From NCBI RefSeq assembly GCF_902459655.1, contig NZ_CABPSB010000010.1:124001-188000 (forward strand): a stretch of 64,000 nt of DNA. The letters are read 5' to 3'. The DNA is from Pandoraea anhela (GTDB taxonomy: Bacteria > Pseudomonadota > Gammaproteobacteria > Burkholderiales > Burkholderiaceae). Both the position numbers and the translations under genes were made by a program. Below, piece by piece: positions 1-12,500 of the stretch. The notes under the pieces are model-generated. The model ran no database searches. It was not told the DNA's origin and saw nothing but the letters and a program-made list of their open reading frames with translations. Position 1 is the stretch's first letter. Each line of letters opens with the position of its first letter.

Positions 1-135
1 TTTGCAGCTTAGTGCGCGTTTCGCCAGATGCAAAGCACAGCTACCGTAACCGACGTAACCGCCGTATCATCGGCACGCCCCCTCAGCGTGTTTCCGAGGA
101 ACCTGCGGATGCTGTCCGCTGCCCGGAGCGATTCG

Positions 136-1830
136 ATGTCTCTCGACGCCATGTCCGACAAGCCAACGCCGCCGCGCGCCCCCGACACCGCTTCCGGCGC
201 CCCTTCGCACGCCCGACTCGTCGTGCGGCTCGACACCCCGCAAAAAATTGACGGTCGGCCGGTACGCTATCAAAGCCTCTGGCTGCTGATGCGCGTGTAC
301 TACGCGGCGCATTACGAGACGTCACCGGTCTCCCTCGCCTCGCTGAAGATCCGCTTCGGTCAGGCGGCCATCGCGGGCGATCTGCGCATGCTCATCAGCC
401 GGGCGTTTTCCGACTTTGCGCGATGGGGCGTGGCCGTGGGCTGGGGCGACGACCCTCACATGGACGTGCGGCTTCTGCCCACACGCGGACGCGGCAAAGG
501 TCCCTTCTGGCTCGCGCCTCACGAGATGTCGCGCTTTGTCGTCACCATCGGCGACGCCATGCCCGACGACCCGCGTCGCGCCATCGCCACCTTTCTCGGG
601 TTGCCGCAGGATGCCGCCCCCGACACGCAATCGCCCGCGCTCGATTACGTCATGCAGGACATTGCGTTCTGGCATCACCTCACGCTCGGCAAGCGCGACA
701 TGCAGGACGGCGTGTTCTTCGCGTCGCCGCCAACATCCTCCCCGGCCGACGCCAGACGGCAACGCACGGGAGCGATTCCGTCGTTCCATGCGGCTCAGGT
801 GTGCGCGGTGGACGACGTGCAACGCGGCATCGCCTTGCTCGCGGAGACGATCGTGTGGCGCCGCATGGGAGACGCCGCCCGCACGAAACAGACGCTCGCC
901 ACGCTCGCCACGACCTTCGGTGCGCACCGGTCGGGCTCGCCCACGTTACGCGCCATGCACTGGATCGTGCAGGCATGGCAAGCCTACGCATTGCGCGACG
1001 AAGCCGGTGCGTTCGCCCACTTGCAACGCATCAGCGACGACGCGTCGCTCGCCCCCTGCCTCGTCTACAACCCGCGCATCCGCTTCGAGAGCCGAAATTT
1101 GCAGGCGCTGCTGTACAAATCACACGCGGCGCGTAACGGCCCGATGCCGGCACGGGCGCAATCGGCCGCCGACGCACTCGCGGCCTTCTCCGACGCCCTG
1201 CAAGCCGCCTTCGAAGCCGACTCCATCGAACTGGCGCAACACGTCGCGGCGAACATCGGCCTGTCGCTCTGGCTGTTCTGGCAAGGCGCGCTCATCGATC
1301 CCGGCCGGCGGCTGGCCGCAGCCGAAGTACAGCGTCAGGCCTTACGCTGGATCGGACTGTCCGAATGGATTTGCGACCGTTTCGGTGTGGGCGGAAATTC
1401 CGTGTGGAATACGGTTTTCCTGTTGCGGATCGCACGCGGCGCCGTACCGGTACGACGCGATCCCGATCTGGAGACGCTGCGGGCGAGCACGCCGCTCGCG
1501 GTCGACGCGTTCCTCGACGCCGTGCAGCCCTTCGGTGCGCCCTTCTCGCGGGCGAAAGGCTTTTTGCGCTGGACCGACGTGGTGATGACGACACTGGCCG
1601 ACCACGAAGAGGGGCGCGTTCGCTTTGAGCCGCTTCAACTCGCGAATCTGTGGTTCGAGATGCTTTGGTTTGCACTGCACCAGGACGGCGACTCGCCCCA
1701 GGCGTTGCATGCGGCCCACTCGCTCGGACGCGTTCTCCCGATGCTCCCGCCGCCCGACCGGCGCTTCTTTCGCGACGCGTTGCGTTTGATGCCGCGCGAG
1801 TTTCAGAGAGAAGTCCGGCAGGCCGAATGA
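136..1830 (+). CDS. Uncharacterised helical protein, 564 aa
   Basis: I do not recognise this protein. It has no signal peptide, no membrane segment and no obvious catalytic motif. About residues 25-120 alternate hydrophobic and basic residues and could form a winged-helix-like module. The middle and end are alanine- and leucine-rich helices, possibly TPR-like. The start at 136 was chosen because GGAG lies 7 nt upstream of that ATG. An in-frame ATG at 28 has no ribosome binding site and would add 36 residues. Codon use matches the neighbours. The gene stands alone, about 200 bp before the thiC riboswitch. Confidence 0.75.
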   Translation: MSLDAMSDKPTPPRAPDTASGAPSHARLVVRLDTPQKIDGRPVRYQSLWLLMRVYYAAHYETSPVSLASLKIRFGQAAIAGDLRMLISRAFSDFARWGVAVGWGDDPHMDVRLLPTRGRGKGPFWLAPHEMSRFVVTIGDAMPDDPRRAIATFLGLPQDAAPDTQSPALDYVMQDIAFWHHLTLGKRDMQDGVFFASPPTSSPADARRQRTGAIPSFHAAQVCAVDDVQRGIALLAETIVWRRMGDAARTKQTLATLATTFGAHRSGSPTLRAMHWIVQAWQAYALRDEAGAFAHLQRISDDASLAPCLVYNPRIRFESRNLQALLYKSHAARNGPMPARAQSAADALAAFSDALQAAFEADSIELAQHVAANIGLSLWLFWQGALIDPGRRLAAAEVQRQALRWIGLSEWICDRFGVGGNSVWNTVFLLRIARGAVPVRRDPDLETLRASTPLAVDAFLDAVQPFGAPFSRAKGFLRWTDVVMTTLADHEEGRVRFEPLQLANLWFEMLWFALHQDGDSPQALHAAHSLGRVLPMLPPPDRRFFRDALRLMPREFQREVRQAE

Positions 1831-2025
1831 CGGAACATCCCGGCACGATCGACGCTTTTGGCGAGGATTGCCTCAACTTCTCGTATGGCTTCCGCACTCG
1901 CCGCGCACACCGGCGGACTGCTCCACCGCCTGCGCATGCGGCATTGCAGCAACCCGCCGTTCACGTTTTTCGGGACACATCGCGCTTGTGTTTGCCGGGG
2001 GTGTCGGTGTATCGTTGCCGCAAAG

Positions 2026-2111
2026 CTAAGCGCAGGGGTCCTGCAACGTGAGTTGTGGGTGAGAAATACCCTTAGAACCTGATCTGGATAATGCCAGCGC
2101 AGGGAGCGTAG
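2026..2111 (+). promoter_or_regulatory. TPP riboswitch (THI element) upstream of thiC
   Basis: The highly conserved THI-box core is visible: GGGTGAGAAATACCC near 2057-2071, then CTGATCTGGATAATGCCAGC at 2080-2099, then GCAGGGA. The closing helix can be drawn between CTA..CGC at 2026-2033 and GCGTAG at 2106-2111. The element ends about 85 nt before the thiC start. In this family, thiamine pyrophosphate binding shuts down translation or elongation of thiamine biosynthesis genes. Identity is seen directly; the mode of control here is not resolved. Confidence 0.97.
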
Positions 2112-4112
<2,001 letters not shown>

Positions 4113-4151
4113 TGCCTCACCTGATGGCAGTATTGGCCGTCTGTTGAACGT

Positions 4152-4183
4152 AAAACGCGCCCGGGAAATCCCGGGCGCGTTTT
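4152..4183. terminator. Bidirectional intrinsic terminator after thiC
   Basis: A perfect 15-bp inverted repeat (AAAACGCGCCCGGGA / TCCCGGGCGCGTTTT) is separated by two bases. T-runs lie on both strands, so it can end thiC transcripts and also those of the oppositely oriented gene that stops at 4306. Confidence 0.93.
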
Positions 4184-4305
4184 GACTTGTGCGGCAGAGC
4201 GCAACGAGCGCGCCCCCTGCCGCACCGAACGGTTCCGATCGACCGTCTCGCGATGTTGTTGGGCCCTATTCAGCGGGATCGGCCGTGATTGACCGTGATT
4301 GAACT

Positions 4306-5481
4306 TTACGCTGCACTGTCGGGCGCGGCGCTGGTCGCCTCGGCCGGCGCCGTCGGCACGCCACGCATCGTCAACTGATTACGCAGGCGCTGTGTAGCGA
4401 TATGCGGCGCCGTTGACGACAGCGACGTGGCCAATGCCGTGAACGCCTTCGTGTTCGTGGCCGGTAGCGCCGCAGCGCCGACGACCTCGACGTGACGCAT
4501 GTCCCAGTGACGCGCCCCCAGTTGCTCGATGCCGAGCGCGAGCTTGACCCATTCGTCCGTGCCGAGGCCGACGGTGTCGGGCAGATCGCCGCGAACGAAT
4601 GCCTGATGCATCGGCAACCCATCGGAGAAGCCCACGCGCAGCATCCATTCGGTACTCTCACGTAGCGGCAGCAGACGTGTGCCTGCATGCAGACGATCGT
4701 TCAGACTCGCGATGAACTTCTCCGGTGGGGTGTTCATCAGGCAAGCCGTCGACCATTCCTTCTTGCCGGCCAGTGATGGTTTTCCCGTCCAGCGCCGCGC
4801 GGTATCGGCGACGGTCTTCGTGATCGCTTCACGGCTCGGATCGAAGGGCGTGGTCCCGTTTCGGCCATCCGTGCCAAGCAACGAGCCGCTGACGATATCC
4901 CGGCATATCTGAGCGCGCTCGCTGCGCCCGTCCGGCATGACGACCGGGTGATTCCGACCTTCGAGCGAAGCGCCTCGCGTGTTCAAGTTCTGCGAACTGG
5001 CGCAGACATGCAGCGTGGCCAGCGATGCGGCGCACAGGACGGGCTGCGCGACGCGCGGCGCATCGAACAGGGTTCTGGCGAGCGACACGTCGTCGACATC
5101 GATGCTGTCGACGTCGACAGGCGACGGCAGGAAGGCGCCGAACATCGCCTCGTCCGACGCCTCGCTTTCCGAGGACGCCGACGAAGCCGAGGCGAACGCC
5201 GTCTGGAAATCGAGCCGGGGCGCAGTGCCGAGCGTGTTGTCCCGTCCGGTCGTCTCGACACCCGCTGAAGGCCGAAGCACGCGCCACGGGTGCACCGGCA
5301 TCTGAGCACGGTGATCGGCCGTGTTCGCTTCCTTGCCGACATTCGTCACGTGCGCGATCTCGATCAGCGGCATGCCGCCGGCATCGACCATGCCGGCATC
5401 GGGGTTGAGTGCGACGGGGGCGAGAAATGCGAGGCCGCCAATACCGGGCGGTTGATTCAATGGCTGCATACCGAAGGTCAT
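4306..5481 (-). CDS. Uncharacterised protein, 391 aa
   Basis: I cannot assign a family. The ATG at 5481 is chosen because AAAGGA sits about 8 nt upstream on the coding strand; a longer reading frame to 5565 adds an implausible Arg-rich start. The sequence has no signal peptide or membrane segment. A Ser/Asp/Glu-rich stretch (about residues 105-125) is followed by a more structured-looking C-terminal half with several Trp residues (WSTACLMN, STEWMLRVGFSDG, TDEWVKLALGIEQLG). The end is Ala/Pro-rich. The gene is flanked by the thiC terminator and an empty 450-bp gap. The composition could fit a secreted or effector-like protein, but that is only a guess. Confidence 0.7.
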   Translation of the reverse strand: MTFGMQPLNQPPGIGGLAFLAPVALNPDAGMVDAGGMPLIEIAHVTNVGKEANTADHRAQMPVHPWRVLRPSAGVETTGRDNTLGTAPRLDFQTAFASASSASSESEASDEAMFGAFLPSPVDVDSIDVDDVSLARTLFDAPRVAQPVLCAASLATLHVCASSQNLNTRGASLEGRNHPVVMPDGRSERAQICRDIVSGSLLGTDGRNGTTPFDPSREAITKTVADTARRWTGKPSLAGKKEWSTACLMNTPPEKFIASLNDRLHAGTRLLPLRESTEWMLRVGFSDGLPMHQAFVRGDLPDTVGLGTDEWVKLALGIEQLGARHWDMRHVEVVGAAALPATNTKAFTALATSLSSTAPHIATQRLRNQLTMRGVPTAPAEATSAAPDSAA

Positions 5482-5935
5482 CGGGACGTCCTTTGAAAGA
5501 AGAAGGGAAAAGGAGAAAAGCACACGTCGAAGCGTGCCGCTGCGGCTTCGATGCCGTCTCAACATGGCGTCAAAGCGGCGTCCACGATGCCCGAACGATC
5601 GTTTGGGAATTGTCGGTTCTGCACGTCGGCTCTCGCAGCTCGTGCACGCGACCGTCCGGGAGTAGACAGCCGTTGCAGCCTGTGCGCGACCGGCACGCCG
5701 GGCACGCGCTGTCGGAGTGCCCCGAAGTTATGGCATGCTATTGGACAGCGGTACAGCCGTCGCGGCTGACGCGGCCCGTAAAAATGCGGCGTCTCCAGCC
5801 CGAAGGCATCTCAAAATGATGGCCGGCAGGCCTTGTTTTGAAATGTCTCCCTGCTCTCCGGACCCACTCCCGTGCGAACCGGTCCGGCTTGCGTCGCGGC
5901 TAGGTATCCGCACTCGCACTTACAGGGATAACAAC
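5482..5935. other. Intergenic region without recognised gene
   Basis: This gap of about 450 bp lies between two divergent genes and should hold both promoters. Reading frames here are short and lack ribosome binding sites and protein-like composition. I saw no strong hairpin or repeat. Confidence 0.6.
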
Positions 5936-7324
5936 ATGAGTGGTTACGGATTTCTTTTCAGTATTCTCTTGCTGGTGCTGGCAAGCGCCTTCTTTTCCGC
6001 CTCCGAAATCTCACTGACCGCCGCCAAGCGCACCAAACTTCAGGTGCTCATGGAAAAGGGCGACGAGCAGGCCGTCAAGGTGCTGGCGCTCAAGGAGCAA
6101 CCGGGCAACTTCTTCACCGTCGTGCAAATCGGTGTGAACGCCGTCGCCGTGCTCGGCGGCGTGCTTGGTGAGAGCTTCCTCACGGGGTATCTGTTCGAAT
6201 GGCTCAGTCCCTTTGCCGATCAGGCGCTGGCGCTAAGGCTGGCAGGCATTGGCTCGTTCCTGTTCATCACGATCGCCTTTATCCAGTTCGCCGATCTGAT
6301 TCCGAAGCGTCTCGCCATGGTGAACCCGGAGCGGGTGGCAATGGCCATTATCGATCCGATGCTGCTCTGCCTGAAGATCCTGCGCCCGCTCGTCTACCTC
6401 TTCAATGGCGTAGCGAACCTGTTTCTGCGCATGTTCAAGCTGCCCACACACGCCATCGACAACATCACCTCCGAGGACATTGCCGCGATGGTCGGCGCCG
6501 GCGCTCAGGCCGGGGTGTTACGCAAGCAGGAACTGCATCTGATCGAGAACGTGTTCGAACTCGAATCGCGCACTGTCGGCTCCGTGATGACATTCCGCGA
6601 CGACGTGGTCTACTTCACGATCTCCGAGGACGAGCGCAGCATTCGTCAGAAAATCACGGAAAGTCCGCATTCGAAGTACCTCGTATGCCGTGACGAAATC
6701 GATAACGTGCTGGGCTACGTCGACTCGAAGGATTTGCTCCAGCGTATTGCCAGCGAAGACCTGTCGAGCGTGATCCGCAATCTGGATCGCCTCTACGCGA
6801 AGAAACTGCTGGTGATCCCCGACACGCTCAACCTCTCCGAGGCCCTTGCACGCTTCAAGGAAACCCGGGAAGGTTTCGCCGTCATCATCAACGAATACGG
6901 CCTGGTCGTCGGCGTGGTCACGCTCAACGACATCGTGGGCGCGCTCATGGGCGACGTCGTCCACCCTGCCGACGAGGACCAGATCGTCCAGCGCGACGAG
7001 CACTCATGGCTCGTCGACGGCGTGACGTCGGTCGAGGACGTGAAGAAGGCCCTCGATATCGACGAGCTTCCCGGCGAAGGCGAGTTCGAGACCATCGCCG
7101 GGTTCATGATCTACCAGCTCAAACGCATTCCGAAGAAGTCGGAGGCCACCGAGGCTGCCGGTTACAAGTTCGAAGTGGTCGACATCGACAATTACAAGAT
7201 CGACCAATTGCTCGTGACCCGCATCGGCGCGGTGGCGGAAGCGGCTATGGCTGCGGCGAAGCTGGCGGCAACCCCCGGGAGTCCTGCGCATCCCGAGCAC
7301 TCGTCGACGGATCGGGCATCGTAG
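5936..7324 (+). CDS. CNNM/HlyC-CorC family membrane protein with CBS pair
   Basis: This 462-residue protein has the full layout of the YtfL/YfjD group. An N-terminal DUF21/CNNM membrane domain (about residues 1-190, helices starting FLFSILLLVLASAFFSASE) is followed by two CBS domains (about 200-330) and a C-terminal CorC/HlyC transporter-associated domain (about 345-430). The family is linked to divalent cation (Mg2+/Co2+) efflux at the inner membrane; the substrate here is inferred. The ATG at 5936 directly precedes the first membrane helix and follows AGGGA. A longer in-frame start at 5717 would give an atypical N-terminus. The last 80 bp overlap the end of recD on the other strand. Confidence 0.93.
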   Translation: MSGYGFLFSILLLVLASAFFSASEISLTAAKRTKLQVLMEKGDEQAVKVLALKEQPGNFFTVVQIGVNAVAVLGGVLGESFLTGYLFEWLSPFADQALALRLAGIGSFLFITIAFIQFADLIPKRLAMVNPERVAMAIIDPMLLCLKILRPLVYLFNGVANLFLRMFKLPTHAIDNITSEDIAAMVGAGAQAGVLRKQELHLIENVFELESRTVGSVMTFRDDVVYFTISEDERSIRQKITESPHSKYLVCRDEIDNVLGYVDSKDLLQRIASEDLSSVIRNLDRLYAKKLLVIPDTLNLSEALARFKETREGFAVIINEYGLVVGVVTLNDIVGALMGDVVHPADEDQIVQRDEHSWLVDGVTSVEDVKKALDIDELPGEGEFETIAGFMIYQLKRIPKKSEATEAAGYKFEVVDIDNYKIDQLLVTRIGAVAEAAMAAAKLAATPGSPAHPEHSSTDRAS

Positions 7325-9503
7325 CCAGCACCTCGGTCAAACGCTCTGTCAGGCCCCCATCGCGCTGCGTCGGCCGCGCGATGGCCGACGCGATCACCGG
7401 CCACGGCGCGTACAGCCACGCTTCGCGACGAGCACGCGTCACGCCGGTATAGACCAGTTCCCGCGACAACACCCGGCTCGCCTGCTCAGGCAGCACGATC
7501 GCAACGCGATCGAACTCCGACCCTTGCGACTTGTGGATGGTCATGGCGAACGCGGTTTCGTGTGCCGGAAGACTCGCGGGCGAATACAGCCGGTAGCCGC
7601 CGTCCGGTGTGGCAAACGCAACGCGCAACGTGCCGGACGGGCCAAGCGGCAGGGCGATGCCGATGTCGCCGTTAAAGAGGTTGAGGGCATACTCGTTTTG
7701 CGTGACCAGTACCGGACGCCCGGCAAACCACGCCCCACCGCCGGCCCCGAGGGCAACGCCGGCGCGGCGCGCCAGCAGCGCGGTCAGCTGCGCGCCAAGG
7801 AATTCGACACCCCTGCGTCCGCCTCGCGTCGCGCACAGCACGCGGAACCGTCCAAATGCCGCAAAGACCGGTTGCGCCACCATCGCAATATCTGCCGATG
7901 TCGCCGCCGCCGGGTCTCCCAACTGTTCGATCGTCCTGACAACATCGGCGAGCGCTTCGAGGTATTCGCCATAGCCGTCGGCCAGCGCATTCAGATGGGC
8001 AGGCGACAACTGGATGCCGCCGTCCTCGCTGAGCAGCACGCGGTCGACGGCCGCCGCCTCGGAAGACACATCGCTCGCCATGCCCCCGCGCTCGCTGTCG
8101 ACGACGCAGAGCTCCTTACGGGCGTCGATGACCTTGCCCGTCTTGATGGCGGTGGCCAGACGGCCGATGGCCGAGTGCGTGCCAAAGCGATAAGTGCGCT
8201 CCAGCCACACCACGGTGTCTTCGAGTCCACGGGCGGCGCGCGCCGCTCCCGTCGCGGTGGCGGCGGTTGCGGCGGTTGCGGCGGTTGCGGCGGTTGCGGC
8301 GGTTGCGGCGGTTGCGGCGGTTGCAGTATTCGCCGCCCCGCCGATACCGATACCGATATCGGGTGCGAGAGGCCCCGAACGCGGTGGATCGTCCGTCGGC
8401 CATTCGAGCGCCGAGAGCAGATGCGCCCGCATTGCCGGCGAAAACGCCCGCCGGGCACTCAACTCGCCGAACACCGCGCCCGCCTCGACGGCCGCCAGCT
8501 GGTCCTTGTCTCCCAGCAAAATCAGGCGTGCTCCGTCCGGCACCGCTTCGAGCAACGCGGTCGCCATCGACAGATCGATCATCGACGCCTCGTCCACCAC
8601 GATCAGATCGTAGGGCAGCGGATTCCCCGCGTGATGACGGAAGCGCCGCCCGACCTGTTCGGCGGACTCGGGAAGCACGCCAAGTAACCGGTGCAACGTC
8701 AGCGCGGCCTCGGGTAACGCAAGACGCACCGTATCCGGCAAGTCCTGACGCGCCGTCAGCGCTTCCTGCATCCGCTGCGCCGCCTTGCCCGTGGGGGCCG
8801 CGAGTGCGACGCGCAAGTTGGCGTCGCGCTCAAGCAGGCAGGCAAGCAGGCCCACGACCGTCGTCGTCTTACCTGTTCCCGGACCGCCGCTGAGGACCAC
8901 CAGCGAGCGTTGCAAGGCCAGTGCCGCCGCCGCCATCTGCCAGTTCGGTTCACGCTGGCCCTCGGGCGAGAGGAGAACGCCATCGCGAAAATAACGTTGC
9001 AGCCGCTTGCGATCCTCTGCGGTAGTCCCGGTTTTCGGCAATTCCTCGGTCAGCGACAACTTGCGCCCGAGCGCCGCCGCGAGACGCGCTTCATAACCGT
9101 AGTAGCGCGCCAGATACAGGCGATCCTGATCGTCGAGCAACAGCGGAAAGGCATCGTCCTGCGCGTCGGCCGCCAGCGCACGCGCAAGGCTGGCCGGGGC
9201 GCACAGGCCGCTTGCGAAGAGCGCGTCGCGCCAAACCGACAGCGCAGGCGCATCACCGGGGAAGAGCTCGCCGCTCGCTTGAGCGTCGAGCAAGTTATCG
9301 AGCGGTACGCAAACATGGCCTTCCGACGTGGCGAGACTGACTTCAAGCGCCGCGCGTCGGACATAGCGACATGTCACCTCGTCGGCCCCCTTGCCTCGTG
9401 CGAGCCATCCCATGCGACGCGCGAAACCCTGCGCGAGCCGTACGATGCCACTGTCGATCAACGGCGCGCCGGAGGCGTCGCCCGTATGACGTCTGTCAGT
9501 CAT
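7245..9503 (-). CDS. recD: Exodeoxyribonuclease V subunit alpha, RecD
   Basis: RecD is the 5'-3' helicase of the RecBCD double-strand-break repair complex. The 752-residue protein has Walker A GGPGTGKT at about 206-213, a DEAS Walker B (VVDEASMID) near 300 and the C-terminal UvrD-like motif TIHKSQGSEF. It starts in a 4-base ATGA overlap with the recB stop, so the genes are translationally coupled. Residues about 394-414 are seven perfect copies of a 9-bp unit (Thr-Ala-Ala repeats) in an alanine-rich insert that most RecD proteins lack. The last 26 codons overlap the 3' end of the CNNM gene on the opposite strand. Confidence 0.97.
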   Translation of the reverse strand: MTDRRHTGDASGAPLIDSGIVRLAQGFARRMGWLARGKGADEVTCRYVRRAALEVSLATSEGHVCVPLDNLLDAQASGELFPGDAPALSVWRDALFASGLCAPASLARALAADAQDDAFPLLLDDQDRLYLARYYGYEARLAAALGRKLSLTEELPKTGTTAEDRKRLQRYFRDGVLLSPEGQREPNWQMAAAALALQRSLVVLSGGPGTGKTTTVVGLLACLLERDANLRVALAAPTGKAAQRMQEALTARQDLPDTVRLALPEAALTLHRLLGVLPESAEQVGRRFRHHAGNPLPYDLIVVDEASMIDLSMATALLEAVPDGARLILLGDKDQLAAVEAGAVFGELSARRAFSPAMRAHLLSALEWPTDDPPRSGPLAPDIGIGIGGAANTATAATAATAATAATAATAATAATATGAARAARGLEDTVVWLERTYRFGTHSAIGRLATAIKTGKVIDARKELCVVDSERGGMASDVSSEAAAVDRVLLSEDGGIQLSPAHLNALADGYGEYLEALADVVRTIEQLGDPAAATSADIAMVAQPVFAAFGRFRVLCATRGGRRGVEFLGAQLTALLARRAGVALGAGGGAWFAGRPVLVTQNEYALNLFNGDIGIALPLGPSGTLRVAFATPDGGYRLYSPASLPAHETAFAMTIHKSQGSEFDRVAIVLPEQASRVLSRELVYTGVTRARREAWLYAPWPVIASAIARPTQRDGGLTERLTEVLATMPDPSTSARDAQDSRGLPPASPQP
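8261..8323. repeat. Seven perfect 9-bp tandem repeats inside recD
   Basis: The unit CGGCGGTTG is repeated seven times without error, in frame with recD, where it encodes (Thr-Ala-Ala)n. Flanking codons are degenerate versions of the same unit. Because the unit is a multiple of three, copy-number change would lengthen or shorten the linker without breaking the gene. Confidence 0.98.
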
Positions 9504-12500
9504 GCGTCCTCCCCTTCGGCGGCGTTGGCGGCATTGGTGTCGTGGCTAGGGAAGATATTTCCGCCACGTTCGCCAGTGGCCCCATCGCGGGGCGTGCTGA
9601 GCGAGAGGGCTTGCGCGAGTGCCGAATTTTCCCCAGCCGCGAAGAGTCCGTCGAGGGCATCGACCATATCTCGAGACGGCTTATCGAAGAACACGCCCGG
9701 GACCTCGTCACCCGCCAGATGAGCGCTGGCCCAGTCGGGACGCACACCCCGCACGAAGAGGTAGAGACTGCCGCCCATGTCGCGCTCGTAGTCGTAATCC
9801 GGCAAACGCCGCCGCAAGAAGCGATGCAGCGCCAGCGTGTAGAGCAAATACTGCAGGTGATAGCCGTGCTCGGCCATCGCCTCGCGCAATCCGTCCGCCC
9901 CATAGTTTTCGGGCGCTGTGCCGAGATAATTCGACTTCCAGTCGAGAATCCACCACTGGCCGCCGTGGCGGAACACCAGATCGATGAAGCCTTTGAGATA
10001 GCCCCGCAGCACCGTCGCGTCAAGCGGCAGATCGGGATAACCGAACTGACGCAACAGACCACGCAATGCATCGAGCGACACCGCATCTGCCGGGTACGTG
10101 AACTCCATCTCCGTCAGTCGCTCCGTCAGGGCGACATCCGCCAGTTGCATGCCGGGACGTAACGGCGTCGCCAGCGTGTCGGACAGCATGTTCATCATCA
10201 TGGCGCGCCATGCGTCGTTCTGCTCGGCCCCGCGCCCCGGCGGGCGCTCACGCAGGGCACGCGAGACGGCATGCGGCCATTGCGTGCGCGACTGGAAATC
10301 GGCCAGTTCGAAAACGCGGTGCAGGCTCTCCCCTGCCGCCGGGCCGCGAGGGAATCGCAGAATATCGTCTGCAGGCGGCCACGCGTCGTCGCCTTCGGGC
10401 GGCAACGCGAAACTCGGGCCGGCATTGGCTTGCGCGTCGTAATCGGGACGCGTACGCTCCGGCGCGCTCAGTTGTCCTCCGCCCAACTGTGGGCCGATGT
10501 GCATCCCGGCAAGCAGGCCGGAGAAGCTGCCGATACGCCAGACTTCACGCAACGCACGCGTGCTGGTTCGCACCGTCAGTTCAGGCGAGGCGTCGTGCAC
10601 CACGCGCGTATCGCTCTCGAGCGCGTCCCCGACGGGCAGCGGCACGACCTCCACGGGGCCGCCGACGAGTGCCTGCCAGGCGCGTCGAATCGTTCCGACG
10701 CGCTCGTCGGTATCGAGCGTCGACGAGATCCACGCATCGAACTCGATCCCTTGCCCGGCCGCAAGCCAGTTGAGCATGCCGCCGCACGCTTCTTTCACGC
10801 TGCGTCGAGACGAATAGAGACCGGCCGCGAGATAGCAGCGATACACCGCACGTGTGAGCGCCACATATAGCAGTCGGGCCTGCTCGGCCGACTGCTCCCG
10901 ACGCAGCGCTGCCGTCGCCGCAGACCCTTTCTCGGCAGCATCGGTGAAGTCGATGACGGCGGTCGCGCCGTCGTGATACTCGAGACCCTCGAGACTGCCG
11001 CCATCGCGCACGGCGCCATCCCAGAGGAACGGGCAGAACACAATGCCGTACTCCAGCCCCTTCGACTTGTGAACGGTCACGATCTGAACCAGATTCTGGT
11101 CAGACTCCAGACGCAACTGCGCTTCCTCGCCTGCGCTGGCGCTGCGCTGCGACGCCAGCCAGCGCAACAACGCCGGCATGCCCGGTTGCTCGGCCCAGCG
11201 TGCCTGCGCCAGTTCGGCCAGATGCATGAAGTTTGTGAGGCGGCGTTCGCCCCCTGATTGCGCCACAAGCCGCGCCGCCAGTCCCAATTCGCGCATGAGC
11301 GTGCGCCACATTGCCGAAAAACCGCGGTCGATCCATAGCTGGCGATAGCGTTGCAGGCGCTCGATCCAGGCAATCGCCTCCGCATCGGACGCATCGCTCG
11401 TCTGCATACGATAAAGCGCCGTGGCATCCAGGCCGAAGAGTTCCGTTGCCAGCGCAGCGCGCAGCGCCCGCACATCTCCCGGGGCTTCCACCGCCCGCAG
11501 CACTCGAAGTAACGTTTCCGCTTCTTCGCTCGCGAACACCGAGTCCTGCGTCAGTTCCACGCTTCCCACGGCATGCTCGGCGAGCATCGCTTTCATCAGT
11601 GCGCCCTGCCGGTGTGTCTGGACGATCACCGCAATATCGCCCGGCGCAAGCGGCCGATCGCCGACCAGTACCTCACCGCGCGACGCCCCCGCCAGCAGGC
11701 GAGCGACTTCGGCGGCCGTAGCCCGGGCACAGGCCTGCTGGGCTTCGTCCTTCGACAGGGGGGCCTCCTCGTCCGGCAGCCACCAGACGGTGAAGTCGGC
11801 CACCTCGCGCACATCCGACAACGGCGCACGCCGACGCGTCCCCGGCCGGACTGGCGGATACGCCAGTCCATCGAGCACGAACGCGCGGTCGTTAGCCCCG
11901 AAAAGACGGTTGCCCGCGTCGATAATGGCCGGCGTCGAACGTTGATTGACGGCAAGCGTGTACGCCGCGTCCGCGTTCTCTCGTGCGGCCAGATAAGTGT
12001 GCAGGTCCGCTGCGCGGAAACTGTAGATCGCCTGCTTCGGATCGCCGACCATGAACATCGGGCCACGACGTGCATCTCCGGACACCGCAGCGAGCGCCGA
12101 CGGCTGGCCGTACACCGCGCTGAAGATTGCGAATTGCAGCGGGTCGGTATCCTGAAATTCGTCGATCAGCGCGCAGGGGTAGCGCTCGCGCAGTGCTTGT
12201 GCGAGATCCGGATGCTGATGCAAGGCGCGCGCGATATTGCCCAGCAGATCGTCGAAAGACACGACGCGCAGTTCGCGCTTGCGCAACGCCAGTTGCTCGG
12301 GTGCTTCGGCCAACCAGTCGCGCAGGATCCGCAACCATTGCATCGCGTAACGTTCGTCGGCGTCCGCCCGTGCCCGTACGAGCACGTCCGCCATCTCGAA
12401 GAAACGATGATCGGGCGGCGTCTCCCCTTTCTTGATGTCTTTCGTCAACCGCGTCGTGGTCAGCAGTTCCGCCTTGGCGCCCAGCAACGCTCCCGCGTCG

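Noticed and set aside
4152-4183. Possible second riboswitch or attenuator after thiC
   Set aside because: The perfect stem with T-runs on both sides is simply a bidirectional terminator; no conserved riboswitch core is present.
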